Assembly: GCA_038135065.1 (NCBI GenBank)
Contig: JAYPWI010000058.1
Location: 1 to 11,042 of the forward strand
DNA: 11,042 bases
Direction of reading: 5' to 3'
DNA from: JAYPWI01 sp038135065
GTDB taxonomy: Bacteria > Actinomycetota > Acidimicrobiia > Acidimicrobiales > Poriferisodalaceae
Of the stretch, positions 6,096-11,042 are shown in pieces. The notes beneath the pieces were generated by a model. That model was not told the DNA's origin. It was given only the letters and a program-made list of their open reading frames with translations, and searched no databases. Position 1 is the stretch's first letter. Each line of letters starts with the position of its first letter. A program made the translations under genes and the position numbers.

Positions 6096-7007
6096 TCAGT
6101 CGTCTCCCTCTCGGAACTTCTCCGTCTGGGACTGCTCCCTGGTGGAGCGCTCGATCTGCTCCTCTTCCTCGAGGAGGCGCTCGAATTCGTCATCGCCCTT
6201 GGCGATGAGCGGCTTCATCTCCTCTTCGGGTGCCTCGCTGGGATCAGAAGCCGCAGGGGCCTCTGCCCGGCGCCCGCTCGAGGACACCACTGGAGCCTTG
6301 CGCTCGGGTCCGCTCGAGGTGTCCCCGGCCGCCATGGCCGCTTCACGACTGATGCGATCGTCCTGGCTGACCTTGTACGGCAGGATGTCGCCCTTGTAGA
6401 GCCACACCTTGACACCGATGCGACCGGCCGTGGTGCGGGCCTCCCGGAAGCCGTAGTCGATATCGGCGCGCAGGGTGTGCAGCGGCACACGGCCTTCGCG
6501 GTACCACTCGGTCCGGGCCATCTCCGACCCACCCAAGCGGCCGGAACATTGCACGCGAATCCCCAGTGCACCAGCCTTCTGGGCGTTCTGGACAGCCCGC
6601 TTCATGGCTCGCCGGAAGGCAACGCGACCAGCCAACTGGTCGGCAACCCCTTGGGCGATCAGCGCCGCGTCGAGTTCGGGCTGCTTGATTTCTTGGATGT
6701 TCAGCTGGACCCTCGGATTACCGGTGATCTTGGTGAGGCCGGCGCGAAGGCGATCGGCTTCCGAGCCTCGCCGACCGATCACGATGCCCGGGCGAGCAGT
6801 GTGCACATCCACCCGCAAGCGATCGGGCCGAGTGCGCTCCACCTCGATGCGGGAAATGGCCGCGTGGGGCAGCTCCGTCTGCAGGTAGTTGCGGATTTCC
6901 CAGTCCTCGATGATGTAGTCCTGGTACTCCTTGTCCGCGTACCACCTGGATTTCCAGTCGGTGGTGACGCCGAGCCGGAAGCCGTATGGGTTGACCTTCT
7001 GACCCAT
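6096..7007 (-). CDS. rpsC: 30S ribosomal protein S3 with long C-terminal extension
   Basis: S3 lies at the mRNA entry of the small subunit and, with S4 and S5, forms the ribosomal helicase. The N-terminus MGQKVNPYGFRLGVTTDWKS is classic. A type II KH domain follows with the GxxG loop GRRG at 78-81 (PGIVIGRRGSEADRLR), then the C-terminal domain with RVAFRRAMKRAVQNA (128-142), GALGIRVQCSGRLGGSEMAR (146-165), TLRADIDYGF and VKVWLYKGDILP (199-210). The core ends near residue 213, but the protein runs to 303, against 233 in E. coli. The added part is Ser/Ala/Pro-rich (about 228-262) and then highly charged and probably helical (about 263-303, with LLEEEEQIERS). Long S3 tails occur in other Actinomycetota. 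The ATG lies 2 bases after rplV, with GAGGAGG 7 bases upstream. Confidence 0.98.
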   Translation of the reverse strand: MGQKVNPYGFRLGVTTDWKSRWYADKEYQDYIIEDWEIRNYLQTELPHAAISRIEVERTRPDRLRVDVHTARPGIVIGRRGSEADRLRAGLTKITGNPRVQLNIQEIKQPELDAALIAQGVADQLAGRVAFRRAMKRAVQNAQKAGALGIRVQCSGRLGGSEMARTEWYREGRVPLHTLRADIDYGFREARTTAGRIGVKVWLYKGDILPYKVSQDDRISREAAMAAGDTSSGPERKAPVVSSSGRRAEAPAASDPSEAPEEEMKPLIAKGDDEFERLLEEEEQIERSTREQSQTEKFREGDD

Positions 7008-7009
7008 GC

Positions 7010-7678
7010 TCAGGCCTCCTCTTTGCTCTCGTCGTCGCCGTCGTCCTCCGCAGCCTCGGCAACAGCCTCGACCTGCTCGGCGTCGTCGGCCGCGTCCTCG
7101 GCTCCGCCGTCGGCCTCCGGCCCATCAGCCGCAGCCTCTTCGACAACTTCATTGATGACATCGGCCTCGTCAACATCGGCCTCGTCGACATCGGTCTCTG
7201 CCGCTTCGTCTTCCTCGGTACCTCGGGACGCTGCCACTCGAGCCGCCCGGTCGGCGGCAGGGCCACGGGCGCCAGCGGCGATCCGCCGAGCTTCCCGTTC
7301 GGCAAGCTCCTCGTCGTCGAGCTGGGCAACGACCACGGTGATGTGACATGTCCGCTTGTTGATCCGCGTGGCACGACCGCGGGCCCGGGGGCGCCACCGC
7401 TTGAGGGTGGGACCCTCGTCGGCCCAGCATTCTGCGACATACAGTTCGTCCGCAACGAGGTTCTCGTTGTGTTCGGCGTTGGAGACTGCGCTCTCGAGCA
7501 CCTTTGAGACCACGTCGGCGGCGCCCCGATCGCAGAACTCGAGCGCATCGCGGGCACGGTCCAAGTCCTCGTCCCGAATGAGGTCGAGCACGACGCGTGC
7601 CTTGGAGGCAGACAACCGAGCGAACTTGTGGGTAGCCCGTGCACCTGCGATCTCGTCGAGATCGATCACACCGCTCAT
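7010..7678 (-). CDS. rplV: 50S ribosomal protein L22 with acidic C-terminal tail
   Basis: L22 lines the polypeptide exit tunnel with a long beta hairpin and has a globular domain near the tunnel mouth. Residues 10-118 are a complete L22: THKFARLSASKARVVLDLIR (16-35), VLESAVSNAEHN (60-71), DEGPTLKRWRPRARGRATRI (87-106) and NKRTCHITVVV (107-117). Usual length is 110-130, but this protein continues to 222. Residues 119-150 are an Ala/Arg/Glu helix-like linker. From 155 to the end, 33 of 68 residues are Asp or Glu, with one Lys. A DVDEA repeat sits at 163-172. The tail is in frame with a clean TGA and followed 2 bases later by rpsC, so it is not a read-through artefact. The ATG overlaps the rpsS stop by 4 bases (ATGA). 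Only a weak G-rich ribosome binding site is visible. Confidence 0.97.
   Translation of the reverse strand: MSGVIDLDEIAGARATHKFARLSASKARVVLDLIRDEDLDRARDALEFCDRGAADVVSKVLESAVSNAEHNENLVADELYVAECWADEGPTLKRWRPRARGRATRINKRTCHITVVVAQLDDEELAEREARRIAAGARGPAADRAARVAASRGTEEDEAAETDVDEADVDEADVINEVVEEAAADGPEADGGAEDAADDAEQVEAVAEAAEDDGDDESKEEA
7157..7199 (-). repeat. rplV: Short 15-base tandem repeat in the rplV acidic tail
   Basis: On the plus strand, gacatcggcctcgtc is followed by aacatcggcctcgtc and a partial gacatcggtctct, about 2.9 copies with one or two changes per copy. It encodes the repeated pentapeptide DVDEA in the L22 tail. The period is a multiple of three, so copy-number changes would lengthen or shorten the tail without breaking the frame. 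Confidence 0.8.
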
Positions 7679-7953
7679 CGTCGCCCACCCCGTTCCTGGC
7701 CGGCGTGGAACTTGAACGTCCGGGTCGGAGCGAACTCGCCCAGCTTGTGCCCCACCATCGACTCAGTGACGTAGACGGGGACATGCTTACGACCGTCGTG
7801 GACGGCGATGGTGTGACCGATCATCTCGGGGATGATGGTGGAGCGGCGCGACCAGGTCTTGATGACCTTCTTCTCACCGCTGTCGTTCAGGGCATCGACC
7901 TTCTTCAAGAGATGGTCGTCGACGAATGCGCCCTTCTTCAGACTGCGTGGCAT
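7675..7953 (-). CDS. rpsS: 30S ribosomal protein S19
   Basis: S19 lies in the head of the small subunit, pairs with S13 and contacts the A-site tRNA region. The 92-residue product is standard length and begins MPRSLKKGAFVDDHLLKKVD. It has IKTWSRRSTIIPEMIGHTIA (46-65), VHDGRKHVPVYVTESMVGHK (66-85 by position) and the end LGEFAPTRTFKFHAGQE. All are textbook S19 signatures. The ATG lies 3 bases after the rplB TAG, and GGAGG overlaps that junction with 6-base spacing. The stop overlaps the start of rplV. Confidence 0.98.
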   Translation of the reverse strand: MPRSLKKGAFVDDHLLKKVDALNDSGEKKVIKTWSRRSTIIPEMIGHTIAVHDGRKHVPVYVTESMVGHKLGEFAPTRTFKFHAGQERGGRR

Positions 7954-7956
7954 CAG

Positions 7957-8793
7957 CTACCTCCGCGCGCCGCGTGTGCGACGGCGACGAATGATCATGT
8001 CGTTGGACTTCTTGTTCTTCTTGCGGGTGCGACCCTCGGGCTTGCCCCACGGCGAGACCGGATGGCGACCACCCGAGGTCTTGCCCTCACCACCGCCGAG
8101 CGGATGATCCACCGGGTTCATCGCCACGCCGCGGGTCTGCGGGCGGACGCCCTTCCAGCGATTACGACCAGCCTTGCCGATCTTGACCAGGTCGGCCTCA
8201 GCGTTGCCGACCGATCCGACGGTGGCCCGGCAGTCGATGGGCACCCGGCGCATCTCGGTGCTAGGCAGCCGCAGGGTCGCATAGGCGCCCTCCTTGGCCA
8301 CCACCTGCACGGAGGCTCCGGCAGAGCGAGCCATGCGTCCGCCAGCTCCCGGCTTCAGTTCGACATTGTGGACGGTCGAACCGACTGGGATGTAGCGCAG
8401 GGGCAGTGCATTGCCGACCCGAATCTCTGCGTTCTGACCGTTCGACAGCTTGTCGCCCACCTCGAGACCGGCGGGAGCGAGGATGTAGCGCTTTTCGCCG
8501 TCGTGGTAATGCAACAACGCGATGCGAGCGTTCCGGTTCGGGTCGTACTCGATGGTGGCGACGGTGGCCGGCACACCATCCTTGTTCCGGTGGAAGTCGA
8601 TGATGCGGTACCGCTGCTTGTGACCGCCGCCTCGGTGGCGGGCCGTCTTGCGGCCTCGATTGTTGCGACCGCCCGAGGAATGCTTCTTGGCGAGCAAGGA
8701 ACGCTCGGGCGATGACGTGGTGATGTCCGAGAAATCCGAAACGGTCTGGAACCGGCGGCCCGGGCTGGTCGGCTTGCGTACACGAATACCCAT
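7957..8793 (-). CDS. rplB: 50S ribosomal protein L2
   Basis: L2 is a primary 23S rRNA-binding protein needed for subunit joining and peptidyl transferase activity. The 278-residue product is family length (E. coli 273). It begins MGIRVRKPTSPGRRFQTVSD and includes HSSGGRNNRGRKTARHRGGG, DFHRNKDGVPATVATIEYDP, NRNARIALLHYHDGEKRYIL, the SH3-like part with ELKPGAGGRMARSAG, and the basic tail ending RRRRTRGARR. The active-site-proximal motif reads MNPVDHPLGGGEG. The essential His (E. coli His229) is kept, but the second His of the usual DHPHGGG is Leu. I set the start at 8793 on the family N-terminus; an in-frame ATG at 8832 would overlap rplW. The junction with rplW is TGACATG (1-base gap) with only a weak ribosome binding site, so coupling is likely. 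Confidence 0.98.
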   Translation of the reverse strand: MGIRVRKPTSPGRRFQTVSDFSDITTSSPERSLLAKKHSSGGRNNRGRKTARHRGGGHKQRYRIIDFHRNKDGVPATVATIEYDPNRNARIALLHYHDGEKRYILAPAGLEVGDKLSNGQNAEIRVGNALPLRYIPVGSTVHNVELKPGAGGRMARSAGASVQVVAKEGAYATLRLPSTEMRRVPIDCRATVGSVGNAEADLVKIGKAGRNRWKGVRPQTRGVAMNPVDHPLGGGEGKTSGGRHPVSPWGKPEGRTRKKNKKSNDMIIRRRRTRGARR

Positions 8794-8794
8794 G

Positions 8795-9085
8795 TCAGGT
8801 CCCGAAGATTTCGATCGAGTCGCCCTCGGCAAGGGTGACGATGGCTCGCTTGGTGTCCGGGCGCTTGCCCATGGTGTTGTTGCGTCGGTTGCGGCGCACC
8901 TTCCCCTTGCGGTTCAGGGTGTTCACACTGGTCACGGTGACGTCGAAGATCGACTCAACGGCGTGGCGGATCTCTGGCTTGGATGCCGAGGTGTGAACTT
9001 GGAAGACGTACACATTGCCCTCGAGGAGGGCATACGCCTTTTCCGACACAACGGGTCGGATCAGAACGTCGCGGGGGTCCTTCAC
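8795..9085 (-). CDS. rplW: 50S ribosomal protein L23
   Basis: L23 lies at the tunnel exit and is the main docking point for trigger factor and SRP. With the chosen start the product has 96 residues, normal for the family: (M)KDPRDVLIRPVVSEKAYAL, LEGNVYVFQVHTSASKPEIR, HAVESIFDVTVTSVNTLNRK, a basic loop GKVRRNRRNNTMGKRPDTKR and AIVTLAEGDSIEIFGT. The conserved Glu of VVSEK (residue 15) is the trigger factor contact in E. coli. I chose GTG at 9085: it overlaps the rplD stop as GTGA and has GGAGGT 5 bases upstream. The in-frame ATG at 9136 would overlap rplD by 55 bases and add 17 residues with no resemblance to L23. Confidence 0.96.
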   Translation of the reverse strand: MKDPRDVLIRPVVSEKAYALLEGNVYVFQVHTSASKPEIRHAVESIFDVTVTSVNTLNRKGKVRRNRRNNTMGKRPDTKRAIVTLAEGDSIEIFGT

Positions 9086-9699
9086 GATGCACCTCCAGGG
9101 AGCGTGGCAGAGGTGAACACCAGCCAATCGGAGCACAGGATGTCGTATGCGTTGAGTTCACCACGCTCGAGCAACTGCACCGAAGGGAGGTTGCGGAAGC
9201 TGCGAATCGCCGTCTGGTCGTCCCGATCGACGACTACCAACACTCGACCCTCAAGGGCCAGGGCATCGAGAGCGGCGACGGCGTCCTTGGTGCGCGGTGC
9301 CTCGAAGGACCACTGATCGACCACCATGACCCGCTCGCTGCGAGCCCGGTCCGAGAGGGCGGACCGGAGGGCCAACCGGACCATCTTCTTGTTCACCTTC
9401 TGGCGGTAACTCCGTGGCTTGGGGCCATGGACGATGCCGCCGCCTGTGAACTGTGGGGCACGGATTGAACCCTGACGAGCCCGACCGGTTCCCTTCTGGC
9501 GATATGGCTTCGCGCCACCGCCCCGTACCTCGGCCCGAGTCCGCGTCGAGTGGGTCCCCCGCCGACGGGCGGCAAGTTGGGCCGTCACCACCTGATGGAG
9601 CACCGGAATGTTGGGCTCGATCCCGAACAGTTCCTCGTCGAGGGTCACCGATCCCGACGAACCACCGTCAGTTGTACGTATGTCGAGTGTGGTTGCCAT
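9082..9699 (-). CDS. rplD: 50S ribosomal protein L4
   Basis: L4 lines the constriction of the exit tunnel with L22 and, in E. coli, represses its own operon by binding the mRNA leader and aiding NusA-dependent termination. The 205-residue product matches family length. It shows the extended loop region TRAEVRGGGAKPYRQKGTGR (about 55-74), ARQGSIRAPQFTGGGIVHGP (75-94), then NKKMVRLALRSALSDRARS and a Rossmann-like C-terminal half ending with LNAYDILCSDWLVFTSATL. The tunnel loop has no obvious insertion or deletion of the macrolide-resistance kind. The ATG lies 2 bases after the rplC stop (TGATCATG), with only AAGGG upstream. The stop overlaps the rplW GTG start. Confidence 0.98.
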   Translation of the reverse strand: MATTLDIRTTDGGSSGSVTLDEELFGIEPNIPVLHQVVTAQLAARRRGTHSTRTRAEVRGGGAKPYRQKGTGRARQGSIRAPQFTGGGIVHGPKPRSYRQKVNKKMVRLALRSALSDRARSERVMVVDQWSFEAPRTKDAVAALDALALEGRVLVVVDRDDQTAIRSFRNLPSVQLLERGELNAYDILCSDWLVFTSATLPGGAS

Positions 9700-9701
9700 G
9701 A

Positions 9702-10351
9702 TCAGCCCTTCACCGCGTCACGAATCACCACGACCCCACCCTTGGGGCCGGGCACCGAACCCCGTATAAGGATCACTTCGCGCTCGGCGTCTGCCTCGAC
9801 CACGGTGAGATTCTGCGTCGTCACTTTGGTTGCGCCCATACGCCCCGCCATCCGGGTTCCCTTGAACACGCGGGACGGCGTCGCACACGCGCCGATCGCT
9901 CCGGGTGCTCGATGAACCCTGTGGGCGCCATGGCTCGCCTTCTGCCCAGCGAAGTTGTGTCGCTTCATGACACCGGCGAACCCCTTCCCCTTCGAAACCG
10001 CCGTGACGTCAACCGTCTGGCCGGCTTNNNNNNNNNNGCTTCGAGGAGTTCGGCGGTCAGCTCCTGGCCGACTTCGAGTTCGCTCACATCGTCCAGTCGG
10101 AGTTCGACGAGACGCTCGCCAGCCTCTACCCCGGCCGCTGCGAAGTGACCCGCCTCGGGGCGGCTCAGCTTCCGCGGATCTCTGTGTCCGATGGTGACTT
10201 GCACTGCCGTATAGCCGTCACGTTCGTCGGTCTTGACCTGCACCACCCGGCAAGGGGTGACGCGAAGCATGGTGACCGGAATGATCCGGTTTTCGTCATC
10301 CCACAGCTGGGTCATGCCGACTTTCGTGGCGACGATCGCCTTGTTCGCCAT
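9702..10351 (-). CDS. rplC: 50S ribosomal protein L3, interrupted by an N gap
   Basis: L3 is an early assembly protein whose loop reaches the peptidyl transferase centre. Codons 1-104 (MANKAIVATKVGMTQLWDDE to VGQELTAELLE) read cleanly from 10351. Ten Ns follow, and the rest (AGQTVDVTAVSKGKGFAGVM to VVVIRDAVKG) is in another frame as printed. The flanks share the four bases AAGC. Collapsing N10 plus one AAGC gives LLEAGQTVDVT in frame and a 211-residue protein, matching the family length (E. coli 209) with no residue missing by comparison with the remembered mycobacterial sequence. The break is therefore very probably an assembly artefact and the gene intact. The Gln methylated by PrmB in E. 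coli (GSIGQ) is Ala here (PGAIGAC), apparently usual for actinobacteria. The ATG is preceded by AGGAAG at a long spacing of about 11 bases. It heads the rplC-secY series. Confidence 0.95.
10028..10037. other. Assembly gap (10 N) inside rplC
   Basis: Ten Ns stand between ...ccggctt and gcttcgagg... on the plus strand. The left flank ends in gctt and the right flank begins with gctt. Merging the two copies restores a continuous L3 frame. A run of exactly ten is a common placeholder for a gap of unknown or negative size, so the printed length should not be taken as real. Confidence 0.95.
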
Positions 10352-10405
10352 GTCCGGGCGTCTTCCTGTTCTCGGCGATTGTCAGCCAACCGCCACTCAC
10401 GCGAA
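10352..10405 (-). promoter_or_regulatory. Untranslated stretch in front of rplC with a weak ribosome binding site
   Basis: This is the 54 bases between the leader hairpin and the rplC ATG. The only Shine-Dalgarno-like element is AGGAAG near 10366-10361, whose spacing to the ATG (about 10-12 bases) is longer than ideal. Every well-spaced GGAGG in this locus is absent here, which would suit a gene whose translation is tuned by leader structure, though this is inference. Confidence 0.4.
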
Positions 10406-10434
10406 CGCTCCGCAGGCACACAGCATGCGGAGCG
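10406..10434 (-). promoter_or_regulatory. Leader hairpin upstream of rplC
   Basis: In the transcript, CGCTCCGCA and TGCGGAGCG form a perfect 9-bp stem around an 11-base loop (TGCTGTGTGCC). It lies 54 bases upstream of the rplC start and inside the stretch that would be the 5' leader if the promoter at 10558-10530 is real. A role as binding site for a ribosomal protein (L4 in E. coli, L3 or others elsewhere) is possible but not shown. Confidence 0.5.
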
Positions 10435-10445
10435 AGATCTCGATT

Positions 10446-10488
10446 GTGCCGCCTGGTTCCGCATCCGGGGGACCCGGCCTGGGCGGAC
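10446..10488 (-). promoter_or_regulatory. Second structured element in the rplC leader
   Basis: In the transcript direction, CCGCC (10486-10482) can pair with GGCGG (10453-10449), and GT (10488-10487) with AC (10447-10446) around a one-base bulge. Inside lies a smaller stem of CCGGG and CCCGG with a 3-base loop (10477-10465). Together with the hairpin at 10434-10406 this makes a compact, two-element leader. GC-rich DNA pairs easily, so folding and conservation must decide. Confidence 0.3.
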
Positions 10489-10529
10489 GTCAGTTCTGCG
10501 CCGAAACCAGTTCAACGCACGAGATGCAA

Positions 10530-10558
10530 ACGATACAGGGAATCCCGCCACGCGCCAA
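10530..10558 (-). promoter_or_regulatory. Candidate sigma-70-type promoter for rplC operon
   Basis: On the minus strand TTGGCG (10558-10553) and TATCGT (10535-10530) are separated by 17 bases. Each matches the housekeeping consensus (TTGACA, TATAAT) at four of six positions. A start near 10523 would give a leader of about 170 bases before rplC. It lies downstream of the post-rpsJ hairpin, where a new promoter would be expected. This rests on by-eye matching only. Confidence 0.35.
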
Positions 10559-10591
10559 TTCCTGACGAACCGATGTCGGGGGCCACAACGA

Positions 10592-10621
10592 GAGAACCGG
10601 GCCGTACCGGCCCGGTTTCTC
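10592..10621 (-). terminator. Strong hairpin after rpsJ, probable terminator or attenuator
   Basis: In the transcript, AACCGGGCC and GGCCCGGTT form a perfect 9-bp stem around a 5-base loop (GGTAC), extended by GAG/CTC after a single bulged A, giving a 12-bp stem. It starts 23 bases after the rpsJ stop. The bases that follow (TCGTTG) are not a real U-tract, so it is not a textbook intrinsic terminator. Actinobacterial terminators often lack one. It could instead be an attenuator or an RNA processing and stability element separating tuf-rpsJ from rplC. Confidence 0.6.
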
Positions 10622-10644
10622 AGCACTGCATCGGGGGCTACCCC

Positions 10645-10962
10645 TCAGTCCTGCAGTTTGATCTCGATATCAACACCCGCCGGCAGCTCGAGGCGCTGGA
10701 GCGACTCCACCGTCTTCGCCGACGGTCCAAGGATGTCGATGAGACGCTTGTGGATCCGCATCTCGAAGTGCTCTCGTGAGTCCTTGTCCTTGTGAGGGGA
10801 ACGGACAACCGTGTAGCGATGCTTCTCGGTAGGCAGGGGCACTGGGCCACGAAGTGTTGCCTGGGTGCGAAGGACCGTCTCGACGATCTTCTGGGTCGAC
10901 TGGTCGACCACCTCGTGGTCGTAGGCCTTGAGTCGGATGCGAATTCTCTGCTGGGATGCCAT
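10645..10962 (-). CDS. rpsJ: 30S ribosomal protein S10 (NusE)
   Basis: S10 is a small-subunit head protein and, as NusE, pairs with NusB and NusG in antitermination and transcription-translation coupling. The 105-residue product begins MASQQRIRIRLKAYDHEVVD and contains GPVPLPTEKHRYTVVRSPHK (39-58), DSREHFEMRIHKRLIDILGP (61-80) and the terminal LPAGVDIEIKLQD. These match the family throughout its usual 100-105 residues. The ATG lies 20 bases after the tuf stop, with AGGA about 10 bases upstream, so it probably belongs to the tuf message. Oddly, a 293-base spacer with a strong hairpin separates it from rplC, whereas these two are usually close neighbours. Confidence 0.98.
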   Translation of the reverse strand: MASQQRIRIRLKAYDHEVVDQSTQKIVETVLRTQATLRGPVPLPTEKHRYTVVRSPHKDKDSREHFEMRIHKRLIDILGPSAKTVESLQRLELPAGVDIEIKLQD

Positions 10963-10982
10963 TGCGTTCAGTTCCTATCAGC

Positions 10983-11042
10983 TCAGTCGAGGATCTTGGT
11001 CACACGGCCCGCACCAACCGTCCGACCACCCTCACGAATCGC
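10983..11042 (-). CDS. tuf: Elongation factor Tu, C-terminal end only
   Basis: Only the last 19 codons and the TGA are inside the window. They encode AIREGGRTVGAGRVTKILD, the nearly invariant C-terminus of EF-Tu domain 3. EF-Tu is the GTPase that carries aminoacyl-tRNA to the ribosomal A site. Its place just before rpsJ is the usual str-S10 junction, so fusA, rpsG and rpsL probably lie beyond the window edge (inference). The gap to rpsJ is 20 bases, with no sign of a terminator. Confidence 0.96.
   Translation of the reverse strand, partial: AIREGGRTVGAGRVTKILD

Noticed and set aside
6063..7346. A 427-codon open frame on the plus strand, with a Ser/Ala-rich end
   Set aside because: It is the mirror of rpsC and rplV. 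The Ser/Ala-rich part is simply the reverse of the acidic L22 tail codons.
7639..8715. A 358-codon open frame on the plus strand
   Set aside because: It is antisense to rpsS and rplB, has no family resemblance and no convincing ribosome binding site.
9702..10351. rplC as a real frameshifted pseudogene or two genes
   Set aside because: The break falls exactly on the N run and disappears when the duplicated four bases are merged. Both halves are fully conserved L3.
10312..10626. A 104-codon minus-strand frame in the rpsJ-rplC spacer
   Set aside because: It overlaps the 5' end of rplC out of frame, is Arg/Ser-rich with no known family, and runs through the hairpins. It is better explained as non-coding leader.
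10145..10795. A 216-codon plus-strand frame covering the spacer
   Set aside because: It runs antisense through rplC, the spacer and rpsJ with no recognisable domain. Nothing supports transcription from this strand.
1..11042. Mobile elements, CRISPR arrays, tRNA genes or a hidden accessory system
   Set aside because: No transposase, spaced direct repeats, tRNA-like cloverleaf or foreign-looking gene was seen on either strand. Almost all bases are accounted for by core ribosomal genes.

Overview
The window is one continuous, GC-rich stretch of the bacterial S10-spc ribosomal protein locus, entirely on the minus strand. Transcription runs from high to low coordinates. In that direction the order is tuf (last 19 codons), rpsJ, a 293-base spacer, rplC, rplD, rplW, rplB, rpsS, rplV, rpsC, rplP, rpmC, rpsQ, rplN, rplX, rplE, rpsN (type Z), rpsH, rplF, rplR, rpsE, rpmD, rplO and secY (cut off at base 1). 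This is the canonical S10 plus spc gene order, with no insertion, loss or rearrangement.

The organism is most likely an actinomycete-type bacterium (Actinomycetota). The high GC, the short four-cysteine S14 beside rplE, the Arg/Asn-rich N-terminus of S5, the long C-terminal extensions of L22 and S3 and the style of L3 all fit. Acidimicrobiia is my best guess for the class, but that is inference from general resemblance. The run of ten Ns suggests a draft or metagenome-derived assembly.

Regions: (1) 10983-10645 holds the tuf tail and rpsJ, which are tightly linked. (2) 10644-10352 is the only real non-coding stretch. It carries a strong hairpin just after rpsJ, a possible promoter, and a structured leader in front of rplC. 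(3) 10351-5176 is the remaining S10 cluster, rplC to rpsQ. (4) 5159-1 is the spc cluster, rplN to secY. Genes in (3) and (4) are separated by at most 19 bases or overlap by 1 or 4 bases, except for 48 bases before secY. They should be translationally coupled and made as one or two long messages. The products build both ribosomal subunits around the peptidyl transferase centre, the exit tunnel, the mRNA entry and the decoding head. SecY, at the end, is the membrane channel that docks at the tunnel exit.

I found no new defence, mobile or biosynthetic system. The points that deserve attention are: the N gap inside rplC, which looks like an unrecognised 4-base contig overlap; the detached rpsJ with its terminator/promoter/leader region; the long acidic tail on L22 and the extension on S3; a His-to-Leu change beside the essential His of L2; and several start codons that a naive ORF caller gets wrong (rplW, rplB, rplP, rplN, rplX, rpsN, secY). 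rpmD is easily missed because it is short.
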